Shown piece after piece: positions 1-9,461 of a DNA stretch of 64,000 nt. This DNA is from JAGRGG01 sp965217265. GTDB lineage: Bacteria > Pseudomonadota > Alphaproteobacteria > Geminicoccales > Geminicoccaceae. Location of the stretch: assembly GCA_965217265.1 (NCBI GenBank), contig CBDCHP010000018.1, forward strand, positions 186,001 to 250,000, in the 5' to 3' direction. Made by a program: the position numbers and the translations under genes. Every line of letters begins with the position of its first letter. Position 1 is the first letter of the stretch. The notes under the pieces were generated by a model. That model saw only the letters and a list, made by a program, of their open reading frames with translations, did no database searches and was not told the DNA's origin.

Positions 1-902
1 AGATGCTGGGCGACGCCGACGCCGCGTCGGCCACGGTCGACGCCAAGGCGGCCGAGGCGACGGACAGCTTCCCGGCCAAGTCGGTCTGGCAGCGCATGGC
101 GATCGTGTTCGCCGGCCCCGCCGCCAACTTCGTCTTCTCGATCCTGGTCCTGGCCTTGCTCTTCACGCTCAGCGGCCGGCCGTTCACCCCGGCCGAGGTC
201 GGCACGATCGAGGGGGACAGCCCGGCGGCGGCGGCGGGCTTGGTGCCGGGTGATCGCATCCTCGCGGTCGAGGGCACAAGCGTCGAGAGCTTCGAGGAGC
301 TGCAGGGCCTCGTTCGCAACCGGCCCGGCGAGCCCTTGACCTTCGAGATCAGGCGCGACGGCGAGACGTTGAACCTCACCGTGACGCCCGCACTTCGCAC
401 GATCACCGACCGCTTCGGCAATGAGCACCGAGTCGGGCTGATCGGCGTGCAGCGCGAGGGGATGGAGTTCAAGCGCAGCAACCCGCTCATGGCCGTGCCG
501 GAGGCGGTGGGCGAGACGTGGCGCATGATCAGCGGCACGTTCGCGGCGCTGGGCGAGATCATCGTCGGATCGCGCGGCACCGAGGAACTGGGGGGACCCT
601 TGCGCATCGCGCAGATGTCGGGCCAGATCGCCCAGGACGGCATCCTGCCCGCCATCTGGTTCACGGCCATCTTGTCGATCAATCTCGGCCTCATCAACCT
701 GTTCCCGATCCCCATGCTGGACGGCGGCCACCTCGTGCTCTACACGATCGAGGCCGCACGCGGGCGACCGCTCACCGAGCGCAGCCAAGAAATCGCCTTT
801 CGCGTCGGCTTGGCGATGGTCTTGAGCTTGATGGTGCTGGCGACCTGGAACGATCTCGTGCAGCTCGATGTCATCAAGTACTTCACCAACCTCGTTTCAT
901 AA
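1..902 (+). CDS. rseP: RseP-type site-2 zinc metalloprotease, C-terminal part
   Basis: The gene runs in from the left edge; 299 residues are visible. RseP cleaves membrane-spanning anti-sigma factors in the inner membrane. Visible are a membrane segment at fragment residues 34-56, one PDZ domain at about 62-128 (with the SPAAAAGLVPGDRI carboxylate-loop region) and, near residues 230-243, the conserved INLFPIPMLDGGHL block whose LDG aspartate is a zinc ligand in this family. A last hydrophobic segment lies near the C-terminus. The HExxH zinc motif lies upstream of the window, so the first in-frame ATG at position 3 is internal. It is followed by bamA after 28 bp, the usual alphaproteobacterial order. 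Confidence 0.93.
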   Translation, partial: MLGDADAASATVDAKAAEATDSFPAKSVWQRMAIVFAGPAANFVFSILVLALLFTLSGRPFTPAEVGTIEGDSPAAAAGLVPGDRILAVEGTSVESFEELQGLVRNRPGEPLTFEIRRDGETLNLTVTPALRTITDRFGNEHRVGLIGVQREGMEFKRSNPLMAVPEAVGETWRMISGTFAALGEIIVGSRGTEELGGPLRIAQMSGQIAQDGILPAIWFTAILSINLGLINLFPIPMLDGGHLVLYTIEAARGRPLTERSQEIAFRVGLAMVLSLMVLATWNDLVQLDVIKYFTNLVS

Positions 903-930
903 TAACGCCTCTCGACATCGAGGATTAAAT

Positions 931-3189
931 ATGCGCCGGGTCTTGCTGCCACTCGTCTTGTGGCTGTTGCCGTTGTTCGCGTTCGCCCAGGAGGACGGTC
1001 GCGTGACGGGGATCAGCGTTCAGGGCAACCAGCGCATCGAGACCGCGACGATCGAGAGCTACCTGACCCTCAACCGCGGCGACCGCTTCAACGCCGGGGC
1101 GCTCGATATGTCTTTGAAGAACCTCTACGCCACGGGGCTGTTCGAGGACGTCCAGATCGCGCGCCAGGGCGACGCGCTCGTCGTTCGCGTCGTCGAGAAC
1201 CCGATCATCAACCGCATCGCGTTCGAGGGTAACCTGCGCCTCGCCGACGAGGAGCTGGACGCCGAGGTGCAGCTGCGCCCGCGCACCGTGTTTCGCCGCT
1301 CCGCCGTCCAGAGCGCCGTCGTGCGCATCCTCGAACTCTACCGCCGCAACGGCCGCTACGCCGCCGTCGTCGAGCCCAAGATCATCGAGCTCGACCAAAA
1401 CCGCGTCGACCTCGTCTTCGAGATCGAGGAGGGGCCGCTCACCAAGGTCGGCAGCGTCGGCTTCGTCGGCAACGAGCGCTTCTCCGATCGTCAGTTGCGC
1501 GGCGTGATCGAGACGAGCGAGGCCGCGTTCTACCGTCCCTTTTCCACGACCGACACCTACGACGCCGACCGCCTCGGCCTCGACCAGGAGCTGCTGCGCC
1601 GCTTTTACCTGGAGCGCGGCTACGTCGAGTTCGGCGTCGTCTCGGCCTTGGCCGAACTGGCCCCCGACAACGAGGAATTCTTCCTCACCTTCACCCTCGA
1701 CGAGGGGCCGCAGTACGGTTTCGGCGAGGTCGCGATCGACAGCCGTATCCCCGACCTGCCGGCCTCGGCCCTGAACGACCTCGTGCTCACCAAAGAGGGC
1801 GAGGTCTACAACGCCCGTCTGGTCGAGGAGACGATCGACGCGATCAACGAGCGCCTCGGCGAGCGCGGCTACGCGTTCGCCCAGATCCAGCCCGTGCCGG
1901 AGCTGGACCGCGAGGCGCGGACGGTCGACCTTACCTATCAGGTCGACCAGGGCCGGCGGGTCTACGTCGAGCGGATCGAGATCGAGGGCAACGTGCGCAC
2001 GCTGGACGAGGTCATCCGCCGCGAGTTCCGCCTCGCCGAAGGCGATCCCTACAACGTCACGCTCCTGCGCCGCTCCGAGCAGCGCATCCGCAATCTGGGC
2101 TACTTCGACAACGTCGAGATCACGACCAACCGCGGTTCCGCCGACGACCGGGTGGTCGTCGCCGTCAAGGTCGTCGAGCGCTCGACCGGCGAACTGTCGT
2201 TCGGGGCGGGGTTCTCGACCTCGGACGGGCTCTTGGGCGACATCCGCTTGACCGAGCGCAACCTGCTCGGCCGCGGCCAGACGGTGATCGCCAACTTCAC
2301 CAATTCGAGCCGCCGCCAGAATCTGCAGGTCAGCTTCACCGAGCCCTACTTCCTAAGCTACGAACTCGCCGCCGGCTTCGACGTCTTTCGCACCACGACC
2401 GACTTTCAAAGCGAGAGCTCGTTCGACGAGACTAGCCTCGGCGCCACGATCCGCGGCAGCTACCCGCTCACCGAGCGCTTGAGCCACTCGCTGCGCTACA
2501 CGCTGCGCCAGGACGAGATCGACAACGTCGATTCGGACGCCTCCGTCTTCATCCAGGCCGAGGACGGCACGCGGATCACCTCGCTCATCGGCCAGACGCT
2601 CAGCTACGACCGCCGCGACGAGCGCTTCTTGCCGTCCGAGGGCTACCTCGTCCGCCTCGACCAGGACTTGGCCGGCATAGGCGGCGACAACCGCTTCTTG
2701 AAGAGCGAACTGCGCGGCGACGTCTACTTCCCGCTCCTGGCCGACGTCGTCCTCAACCTAGGCGTCGGCGGCGGCTACGTCTTCGGCTACGGCGGCGAGG
2801 ACGTCGGGCTCGCCAACCGCTTCTTCATCGGCGGCCAGAGCCTGCGCGGCTTCCAGGCGGCCGGCATCGGCCCGCGCGACAGCGCCACCGGCGACGCACT
2901 CGGCGGCAACGTCTACTACACCGGCACGGCCGAGGTTCGCTTTCCCTTGGGCCTGCCCGAAGAACTGGGCCTCTTCGGCCGCACCTTCGTCGACGCCGGC
3001 TCCTTGTTCGACATCGACGTCGACGGCCCGACGCTCAGCGACGAGAACGGCCTGCGCGTCGGCGCCGGGGTCGGCCTCTCCTGGCTCTCGCCGCTCGGCC
3101 CTTTGTCGATCGACTACGGTGAAGCGCTCGTGCGCGAGAGCGGCGACGACACCGAATCGTTTCGCATCTCGTTCGGCACGCGGTTTTGA
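931..3189 (+). CDS. bamA: Outer membrane protein assembly factor BamA
   Basis: BamA (Omp85 family) is the core of the machine that folds beta-barrel proteins into the outer membrane. The 752-residue product starts with a signal peptide (MRRVLLPLVLWLLPLFAFA, cleavage before QEDG). POTRA domains follow over roughly residues 25-420, for example the segment beginning RVTGISVQGNQRIE, and then a C-terminal 16-strand barrel. The conserved loop-6 motif appears as SLRGF and the protein ends in an aromatic residue (FGTRF), the usual barrel sorting signal. The ATG at 931 is chosen because it precedes the signal peptide and has GAGG upstream; an in-frame start at 868 would overlap rseP. Confidence 0.96.
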   Translation: MRRVLLPLVLWLLPLFAFAQEDGRVTGISVQGNQRIETATIESYLTLNRGDRFNAGALDMSLKNLYATGLFEDVQIARQGDALVVRVVENPIINRIAFEGNLRLADEELDAEVQLRPRTVFRRSAVQSAVVRILELYRRNGRYAAVVEPKIIELDQNRVDLVFEIEEGPLTKVGSVGFVGNERFSDRQLRGVIETSEAAFYRPFSTTDTYDADRLGLDQELLRRFYLERGYVEFGVVSALAELAPDNEEFFLTFTLDEGPQYGFGEVAIDSRIPDLPASALNDLVLTKEGEVYNARLVEETIDAINERLGERGYAFAQIQPVPELDREARTVDLTYQVDQGRRVYVERIEIEGNVRTLDEVIRREFRLAEGDPYNVTLLRRSEQRIRNLGYFDNVEITTNRGSADDRVVVAVKVVERSTGELSFGAGFSTSDGLLGDIRLTERNLLGRGQTVIANFTNSSRRQNLQVSFTEPYFLSYELAAGFDVFRTTTDFQSESSFDETSLGATIRGSYPLTERLSHSLRYTLRQDEIDNVDSDASVFIQAEDGTRITSLIGQTLSYDRRDERFLPSEGYLVRLDQDLAGIGGDNRFLKSELRGDVYFPLLADVVLNLGVGGGYVFGYGGEDVGLANRFFIGGQSLRGFQAAGIGPRDSATGDALGGNVYYTGTAEVRFPLGLPEELGLFGRTFVDAGSLFDIDVDGPTLSDENGLRVGAGVGLSWLSPLGPLSIDYGEALVRESGDDTESFRISFGTRF

Positions 3190-3193
3190 GCCC

Positions 3194-3772
3194 ATGCGTT
3201 CGCTGTACCTAGGCACCTGCTGCTTGGCGGTGCTCGCGTGCGGCCTCGTAGCCCCACCGTCCTTTGCCGCCGCGCCGAAGACCGGCCCCTTGCCGCCCGC
3301 CGTCGCGGTCGTCGTCGATTACCAGCGTCTCTTGCAGGAGGCGAAGGCGGCGCAGAGCGTGCGCGACCAAGTCGATGCCCGGCGGCGGCGCTACCAAGAG
3401 CAGATCGGGCGCGAGGAGCAGCGGCTGCACGAGGCCGACAAGGATCTGGCCGAGCAGCGCGCGATCCTGTCGCCCGAGGCTTTCGACGAGCGCCGCGCCG
3501 CGTTCGAGGCGGACGTCGCCCGCGTGCAGCGACTGGTGCAAGAGCGCCGGCACCAGCTCGACGAAGTCTCGGCCGTGGCGCTGACGCAGGTGCGCGACGC
3601 GATCGTCGCCGTGGTCGACGATCTCGCCGACAAGCGCGGCTTCAACCTCGTCCTGCCCAGTTCCGGCGTCTTCTTGTTCTCGCCGTCGATCGACCTCACC
3701 GACACCGTGCTCGAAGGTCTGAACGCGCGGCTGCCGGACGTGCGCGTGCCGGAGCGCGTCGACCAGGACTGA
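3194..3772 (+). CDS. skp: Skp/OmpH-family periplasmic chaperone
   Basis: Skp (OmpH) is a periplasmic holdase that carries unfolded outer-membrane proteins to BamA. The 192-residue product begins with a signal peptide (MRSLYLGTCCLAVLACGLVA, processed near SFA-AAP). A long charged, Arg/Glu/Gln-rich stretch follows at about residues 55-140, consistent with the tentacle-like coiled coils of Skp, and the C-terminal part (DKRGFNLVLPSSGVFLFSPSIDLTD) is typical of OmpH. The ATG at 3194 lies 4 bp after the bamA stop, so the two are probably co-translated. In relatives the next gene is usually lpxD; here it is fabZ. Confidence 0.88.
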   Translation: MRSLYLGTCCLAVLACGLVAPPSFAAAPKTGPLPPAVAVVVDYQRLLQEAKAAQSVRDQVDARRRRYQEQIGREEQRLHEADKDLAEQRAILSPEAFDERRAAFEADVARVQRLVQERRHQLDEVSAVALTQVRDAIVAVVDDLADKRGFNLVLPSSGVFLFSPSIDLTDTVLEGLNARLPDVRVPERVDQD

Positions 3773-3823
3773 GTACCGACGGCCCGACGCGTCATTACGG
3801 GCCGCAAAAAAGGAGATCAACGC

Positions 3824-4306
3824 ATGAGCGACGACGCGAACCTACCCGGCACGAGGCTGCCCGACATCGACACGCTCGACCTGCCGCGCTTCTTGCCCCA
3901 CCGCTACCCTTTCTTGATGATCGACCGCGTCGTCGACCTCTACGCCTTCGAGCGGGCGCTGGGCCTGAAATACGTCTCGAACGGCGAGTACTACTTCCAA
4001 GGCCACTTCCCGAACGACCCGATCATGCCAGGCGTGCTCGTCGTCGAGTGCATGGCGCAGACCTCGGCCGCCCTCATCTCTGCCAGCCGCAACCGCGGCG
4101 GCCGCAACGACAGCGTCTACTTCATGGCCGTCGACGAGGCGCGCTTTCGCCGCCCCGTCCGCCCCGGCGACAGGCTCGAACTCGCGGTCGAGAAGGAGCG
4201 CCAGCGCCTGGGCGTCTGGCGCTTCAGGGGAGTCGCGAAGGTCGACGGCGACACCGTCGCCAACGCCGTGTTCAGCGCCAAGGTGATGGAGCAGAGCCCC
4301 CGCTGA
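3824..4306 (+). CDS. fabZ: 3-hydroxyacyl-[acyl-carrier-protein] dehydratase FabZ
   Basis: FabZ removes water from 3-hydroxyacyl-ACP in the fatty-acid elongation cycle. The 160-residue hot-dog fold protein has the diagnostic LPHRYPFLMIDRV at residues 25-36 and the catalytic block GHFPNDPIMPG with His61, followed by Glu75 in VVECMAQTSA. A strong ribosome site (AAGGAGA) lies 8 bp before ATG 3824. In most Gram-negative alphaproteobacteria fabZ sits between lpxD and lpxA; here skp is upstream and the convergent gltA is downstream, with no lpx gene on either side. Length and motifs are normal. Confidence 0.96.
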   Translation: MSDDANLPGTRLPDIDTLDLPRFLPHRYPFLMIDRVVDLYAFERALGLKYVSNGEYYFQGHFPNDPIMPGVLVVECMAQTSAALISASRNRGGRNDSVYFMAVDEARFRRPVRPGDRLELAVEKERQRLGVWRFRGVAKVDGDTVANAVFSAKVMEQSPR

Positions 4307-4330
4307 GAGGAGCCCTGCGCACGCCCGGCC

Positions 4331-5638
4331 TCAGCCGCGCTCCGACATCGGCACGAAGGGTCGCTCGGCCGCGCCGGTGTAGAGTTGGCGCGGGCGGCCG
4401 ATCTTCTGCTCCGGGTCCTCGATCATCTCGTTCCACTGCGCGATCCAGCCGACCGTGCGGGCGAGCGCGAAGATGGCCGTGAACATCTTGGTCGGGATGC
4501 CCATCGCCTCCAGGATGATGCCCGAGTAGAAGTCGACGTTGGGAAACAGCTTGCGGTCGTGGAAGTAGTCGTCTTCGAGCGCGATCCGCTCCAGTTCGCG
4601 GGCGATCTTGAGCTTGGGGTCGTCGTGCTTGCCCAAGGCCTCCAGGACCTCGTCGGCGCTCGCCTTCAAGACGCCCGCGCGCGGATCGTAGTTCTTGTAG
4701 ACCCGGTGGCCGAAGCCCATCAGCCTGAACGGGTCGTCCTTGTCCTTGGCGCGCTTGATGAACTCGGGGATCTTATCAGCCGAGCCGATCTGGCCCAGCA
4801 TCTGGATCACCGCCTCGTTGGCGCCGCCGTGCGCCGGACCCCACAAGGAGGCGATGCCGGCCGAGACGGCGGCGTAGGGCGAGGCCCCGGTCGAGCCGAC
4901 GAGGCGCACCGTCGAGGTCGAGGCGTTCTGCTCGTGGTCGGCGTGGAGGATGAAGATCCGGTCGAGCGCCTTGGAGAGCGTCGGCTTCTCCTCCCAGGGC
5001 TCGCACGGCACGCCGAACATCATCTGCAAGAAGTTCTCGGCGTAGTTCAGCCGGTTTTGCGGGTACATGAAGGGCTGGCCGATCGAGTACTTGTAAGCCA
5101 TCGCCGCGATCGTCGGGATCTTGGCGATCAGCCGGTAGCTCGCGATCATCCGGTGGCGCGGGATCGAGGTGTCGAGGTCCTCGTAGTAGAAGGCCGAGAG
5201 CGCCCCCACCGTGCCGATCATCACCGCCATCGGGTGCGCGTCGCGGCGAAACCCGCGAAACAGGTGGTTGATCTGGTCGTGGATCATGGTGTGGTAGATC
5301 ACACCGTTGTGGAACTCCTCGTACTGCGCCCCGGTCGGCAGTTCGCCGTTCAAGATCAGGTAGGCGACTTCGAGAAAGTCGCTCTTCTCGGCCAGGTCCT
5401 CGATCTTGTAGCCGCGGTGGAGGAGAACGCCCTCGTCGCCGTCGATGTAGGTGATCTTCGAGCGGCAGGCCGCCGTCGAGGTGAAGCCGGGGTCGAAGGT
5501 GAAGGTTCCGGTCTCGCCGTAGAGCTTGCGGATGTCGACCACGTCCGGCCCGAGCGTGCCGCTCAAGACCGGGAACTCGTGCTCCCCGGTCGCTTGGCCG
5601 CTCAGCTTGATCGATCGCGAGGTGCTGCTATCGCTCAT
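4331..5638 (-). CDS. gltA: Citrate synthase (type II)
   Basis: This TCA-cycle enzyme condenses oxaloacetate with acetyl-CoA. The 435-residue product has the signature HADHEQNASTSTVR, the CoA/oxaloacetate segment WGPAHGGANEAV, the GFGHRVYKNYDPRA block and the C-terminal catalytic aspartate region NVDFYSGI. The N-terminal YGETGTFTFDPGFTSTAACRS region is typical of the hexameric Gram-negative (type II) form. The ATG at 5638 follows an AAGGAGA site; an upstream in-frame start at 5662 lacks one. It is convergent with fabZ across 24 bp and lies downstream of gltX on the same strand. Those two neighbours (gltA, gltX) and comEC form a conserved alphaproteobacterial block. Confidence 0.96.
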   Translation of the reverse strand: MSDSSTSRSIKLSGQATGEHEFPVLSGTLGPDVVDIRKLYGETGTFTFDPGFTSTAACRSKITYIDGDEGVLLHRGYKIEDLAEKSDFLEVAYLILNGELPTGAQYEEFHNGVIYHTMIHDQINHLFRGFRRDAHPMAVMIGTVGALSAFYYEDLDTSIPRHRMIASYRLIAKIPTIAAMAYKYSIGQPFMYPQNRLNYAENFLQMMFGVPCEPWEEKPTLSKALDRIFILHADHEQNASTSTVRLVGSTGASPYAAVSAGIASLWGPAHGGANEAVIQMLGQIGSADKIPEFIKRAKDKDDPFRLMGFGHRVYKNYDPRAGVLKASADEVLEALGKHDDPKLKIARELERIALEDDYFHDRKLFPNVDFYSGIILEAMGIPTKMFTAIFALARTVGWIAQWNEMIEDPEQKIGRPRQLYTGAAERPFVPMSERG

Positions 5639-5717
5639 CAAAGCGTCTCCTTGTGGTTGCAAGCCGGGGCCGGGAGGCCGTGGGGCGACCCGACCCTAGC
5701 CGAGGCGTGGTCAAGCT

Positions 5718-7160
5718 TCAATCACTGCCCGTTTCCAAGGCATTGCGGCCCTGCGAAGCGTCCTCGATTCGGGCCATCGTCTCGTCGCGGCCGAGTACGC
5801 GCATGACCTCGAACAGGCCCGGCGAGACGGTGCTGCCGGTGAGGGCTGCACGCAGCGGTTGCGCCACCTTGCCAAAGCCCAATCCCCCGCCCTCGGCGAA
5901 CGCGCGGCAGTGGCTCTCGATCGCCGCCTCGTCCCACGTCTCGACCTGGACGAACGACATGCCGAGCTTGTCGAGCAGCGCGCGCGTCCCCTCGCCGTCG
6001 AGTTGCCTTGCCGCCTTGGCGTCGAGCGGCAGGGGCCGCCTGCGCACGTAGAACATAGCGCCCCGCGCGAGGTCGTCGAGGGTGCGCGCGCGCTGCTTCA
6101 GCCCGGCCATGCCGGCCGTCAGCCGCTCTTCCCAGCCACGCGCGCGCTCGGCACCCGCCGCCTCGGTCATCGCCTCGATCAAGGGCACGACCAGCGCCAC
6201 GAGTTCGGCGTCGTCCGTCTGGCGCAGGTAGTGCGCGTTGAGCGCGTTCAGCTTGTCGAAATCGAAGCGGGCGCTGGAGCGGCCGACGGCGTCGAGATCG
6301 AACCATTCGATCGCTTGGTCGCGCTCGATGATCTCGTCGTCGCCGTGTGCCCAGCCCAGGCGCAAGAGGTAGTTGCAGACGGCCCCGGGCAGGTAGCCCA
6401 TCTCGCGGTAGGCGCCGACGCTCACCGCCCCGTGCCGCTTGCTCAGCTTGGCGCCGTCGGCGCCGTGGATCAGCGGGATGTGGGCGAACGCGGGCGGCTC
6501 TTCGCCCAGTGCTCGAAACAGGTTGATCTGCCGGGCGGCGTTGTTCAGGTGGTCGTCGCCGCGGATGACGTGGGTAATCCCCATCTCGATGTCGTCGACG
6601 ACGACGGAGAGCATGTAGGTCGGCGTGCCGTCGGCGCGCAGGAGCACCATGTCGTCAAGCTGGTCGTTGTCGATCACGACCTCGCCCTGGACGAGGTCGG
6701 GGATCACCGTCCGCCCGATCTGCGGCGCCTTGAAGCGGACGACGGGATCGACCCCCTCGGGCGCCGTATTCGGATCACGATCGCGCCACGTCCCGTCGTA
6801 GCCCACCGGCCGCCCTTCCGCCCGCGCCCGCTCGCGCATCGCCGCCAGTTCCTCGATGCTGGCGTAGCAGCGATAGGCAAAGCCAGCGTCGAGCAGGCGC
6901 TTCGCCACCGCCCGGTGCGCCTCGACGTGCTCGGCTTGAAAGACCGGCGGCGCGTCGGGTTCGAGCCCGAGCCAGTCCAAGCCCTCGAAGATCGCGTCCA
7001 CCGCCGCTTGCGTCGAGCGCGCCCGATCGGTGTCCTCGACCCGCAACAAGTAGCGGCCGCCGTGGTGGCGGGCGAACAGCCAGTTGAACAGGGCCGTGCG
7101 GGCGCCGCCGATGTGCAGGAAGCCTGTCGGCGATGGCGCGAAGCGAACCACAACACTCAT
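5718..7160 (-). CDS. gltX: Glutamyl-tRNA synthetase (class I)
   Basis: The enzyme charges tRNA-Glu (and in many alphaproteobacteria tRNA-Gln, for later amidation) with glutamate. The 480-residue protein carries the class I HIGH-type signature near its N-terminus (APSPTGFLHIGGARTALFNW, residues 8-27) and the KMSKS-type loop as KLSKRHGAVSV in the middle of the protein. The catalytic domain is followed by the all-helical anticodon-binding domain. Start ATG at 7160 gives the canonical MSVVVRFAPSPTG beginning. It is divergent from comEC with only 62 bp between, which must hold both promoters. Confidence 0.96.
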   Translation of the reverse strand: MSVVVRFAPSPTGFLHIGGARTALFNWLFARHHGGRYLLRVEDTDRARSTQAAVDAIFEGLDWLGLEPDAPPVFQAEHVEAHRAVAKRLLDAGFAYRCYASIEELAAMRERARAEGRPVGYDGTWRDRDPNTAPEGVDPVVRFKAPQIGRTVIPDLVQGEVVIDNDQLDDMVLLRADGTPTYMLSVVVDDIEMGITHVIRGDDHLNNAARQINLFRALGEEPPAFAHIPLIHGADGAKLSKRHGAVSVGAYREMGYLPGAVCNYLLRLGWAHGDDEIIERDQAIEWFDLDAVGRSSARFDFDKLNALNAHYLRQTDDAELVALVVPLIEAMTEAAGAERARGWEERLTAGMAGLKQRARTLDDLARGAMFYVRRRPLPLDAKAARQLDGEGTRALLDKLGMSFVQVETWDEAAIESHCRAFAEGGGLGFGKVAQPLRAALTGSTVSPGLFEVMRVLGRDETMARIEDASQGRNALETGSD

Positions 7161-7222
7161 AGTTGAATTAGAAACCTTTTTGGCGTGTTATACGCGGCGT
7201 TCCGCCATCATATAGGCCATCG

Positions 7223-9307
7223 GTGCGCGCAAAGGCAGCCCTGTTTCCCATCGACCTTTCCCGGCGGCCGAGCCGGTGGGCCGGCATCGTCATGGCCGAA
7301 CTCTACGCCGACCAGGAGCGCTGGCCGCTCTGGCTGCCGGTCCTGTTCGGCGTCGGCGTCGCCGCCTACTTCGCCCTGCCGTTCGAGCCCTCCCCGGCGC
7401 TCGGCCAGCTCTTGGCCCTGCTCGCGAGCGCGGGCGCCGTCGTCGGCGGCGTCCTCAGGCACCGCTTCGAGGGCTGGCTCGTCTTGATGCTGGCGGCCTC
7501 GATCGGCGGTTTTGCCGCCGGAAGCCTGCGCACCGCCGCCGTCGATGCCCCGGCCGTGCCCTATTCGGGCACCTACACCGTCGAAGGCCGCGTGGTCGAC
7601 CTGGAGCCGCGCCGCAAGGGTGCGCGCGTCGTCCTCACCGATCTCAGGATCGAGCGCACAGCGCCCGAGGCGACGCCCGAGCGGGTGCGGGTGACGCTGC
7701 GCGGGGTGCCGGACGGCCTCGCCGTCGGCGCCCGGATCAGGCTCAAGGGCCGCCTCTCGCCGCCGAGCGGCCCCTTATACCCGAACGGCTACGACTTCGC
7801 CCGCAAGGCCTTCTTCCAGGGCTTGGGCGGCATCGGCTTCGCCTACGGCTACGCCGACGTAGTCGGGCAGGCGCCGGTGGGGGCGAGCGACCGCGTGGCG
7901 CAGCTGCGGCACGACATCGCGGCCGCGATCGAGGCCGCGATCCCGGGCGACGAGGGGGCCGTCGCCGTCGCCCTCGTCACGGGCCTGCGCGCCGACATCC
8001 CGGACAAGGTCTGGGCCGACATGCAAGGGGCCGGCCTCGCCCACCTGCTCGCGATCTCAGGGTTGCACATGACCTTGATCGCCGGGACGGTATTCATCGC
8101 ACTTCGCTACCTCTTCGCCCTGATCCCGCCGCTCGTCGTGCGCGTGCCGGCGAAGAAGCCGGCCGCGATCGTCGCCATCCTCGCCGCCGCCTTCTACTTG
8201 TTGATCTCGGGCGCTACCCCGCCGACGCAGCGAGCCTTCGTCATGACCGCGATCGGGCTCACCGCCATCGTCCTCGACCGCAGCCCGCTCTCGATGCGCC
8301 TCGTCGCGGTCGCGGCCGCCGTCGTCCTCCTCTTGCGGCCGGAGAGCGTCGTCGGCGCGTCGTTCCAGATGTCGTTCGCCGCCGTCGTCGCGCTCATCGC
8401 GTGGTACGAGCGCCGGCCCGGCGAGCGCGACGGCGCGCGCGAGCGCCAAGTCCACCCGATCCTCATCTACATCGGGGGCGTCGCCGTCACGACCTTGATC
8501 GCCAGCCTCGCCACGGCCCCGTTCGGGGCTTGGCACTTCGGCCGTGTCGTCGTCTTCGGGGTGATCGCCAACCTGATCGGCGTACCCTTGACCGCCTTTT
8601 GCATCATGCCGGCCGCCTTGTGCGCGCTCGTCCTCCTCCCCTTCGGCCTCGCCGGCCCGTTCTTCTGGCTGATGGGCTACGGCATCGCGTGGCTGCTCTG
8701 GACTGCCGACCTGTTCGCCGGGCTGCCGTTCGCCGCCTTCGAGGTGGCGCCGCCGCCCGCCTACGCCTTCCTCCTCTTCCTCGCCGGGGGCCTCTGGCTC
8801 TGCCTCTGGCGCCGCCCTTGGCGCCGGGCCGGGCTCGTCCCGATGGCGCTCGGCCTGCTGCTCATGCCGCTCGGTGAGCGCCCGCTCCTGCTCGCCTCCG
8901 GCGACGCCCGCCACGTCGCTTTCTTGGGCGACGACGGCAAGGCGCGTTTCTTGGACCTGGAGCGCGACAAGTTCATCAAGAAGATGTGGCTGCAGGCCCT
9001 GGGCGGGGTGGAAGCCCCCCTCCCCGACGTCTCGACCAAGAATCCGGTAGCCGGGCTGCGCTGCGATTCGATCGGTTGCGTATGGCACGTCGAGGGCCGG
9101 CGCCTCGCGGTCGCCAACCACCCGCGCGCCGCCGCCGAGGACTGCGGTCGGGTCGACCTCCTCCTCAACCTCGACGGCAGCGCCCCCTGCGCCGGGCCGG
9201 CGCTCGACCGCAAGGCGCTCGTCGCGAGCGGCGGGATCGGCGTCTACGCGGACTTCGAGGTCCGCACTGTGCGCGAGGGGCGCGGGGAACGGCCGTGGGT
9301 GCGGTGA
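7223..9307 (+). CDS. comEC: ComEC/Rec2-family DNA-uptake channel protein
   Basis: ComEC is the inner-membrane channel that passes single-stranded DNA during natural transformation. The 694-residue product has an N-terminal soluble DUF4131-like domain between hydrophobic segments (residues about 25-190) and a large Competence domain with many membrane helices (about 230-520), containing HLLAISGLHMTLIAG, the hallmark SGLH segment. The C-terminal roughly 150 residues do not show the metal-binding HxHxDH of the metallo-beta-lactamase domain of long ComEC proteins. I chose the GTG at 7223; ATG at 7292 is an alternative. A dprA gene 11 kb away also belongs to DNA uptake. Confidence 0.9.
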   Translation: MRAKAALFPIDLSRRPSRWAGIVMAELYADQERWPLWLPVLFGVGVAAYFALPFEPSPALGQLLALLASAGAVVGGVLRHRFEGWLVLMLAASIGGFAAGSLRTAAVDAPAVPYSGTYTVEGRVVDLEPRRKGARVVLTDLRIERTAPEATPERVRVTLRGVPDGLAVGARIRLKGRLSPPSGPLYPNGYDFARKAFFQGLGGIGFAYGYADVVGQAPVGASDRVAQLRHDIAAAIEAAIPGDEGAVAVALVTGLRADIPDKVWADMQGAGLAHLLAISGLHMTLIAGTVFIALRYLFALIPPLVVRVPAKKPAAIVAILAAAFYLLISGATPPTQRAFVMTAIGLTAIVLDRSPLSMRLVAVAAAVVLLLRPESVVGASFQMSFAAVVALIAWYERRPGERDGARERQVHPILIYIGGVAVTTLIASLATAPFGAWHFGRVVVFGVIANLIGVPLTAFCIMPAALCALVLLPFGLAGPFFWLMGYGIAWLLWTADLFAGLPFAAFEVAPPPAYAFLLFLAGGLWLCLWRRPWRRAGLVPMALGLLLMPLGERPLLLASGDARHVAFLGDDGKARFLDLERDKFIKKMWLQALGGVEAPLPDVSTKNPVAGLRCDSIGCVWHVEGRRLAVANHPRAAAEDCGRVDLLLNLDGSAPCAGPALDRKALVASGGIGVYADFEVRTVREGRGERPWVR

Positions 9308-9310
9308 AGG

Positions 9311-9461
9311 GAACGCTTACGCGTGCGCTGACGCGCGATCTCTTTTTCTTCTCTTTGTTGTCTTTCGTTCAAGACCTGCCCTCGGCGTTGCGGCTAGCCT
9401 CCTGCGTTAACACTTGCAAAAACAAAGGGAAAAAGCCCGCCGCAGGCGACGCGAAGCGTTC
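9311..9461. repeat. Interspersed inverted-repeat element, copy A
   Basis: This copy lies between the convergent ends of comEC and the short-chain dehydrogenase. It starts GAACGCTTACGCG and ends as the inverse, CGCGAAGCGTTC. The left arm hairpin is GCGC-TGAC-GCGC and the right arm (read inward) is CGCC-TGC-GGCG followed by GGGCTTTTT. The core holds TGTTAACG-type sequence, in the same orientation as copies J and L. It overlaps the TGA stop of the gene at 9460-10254. Confidence 0.85.
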
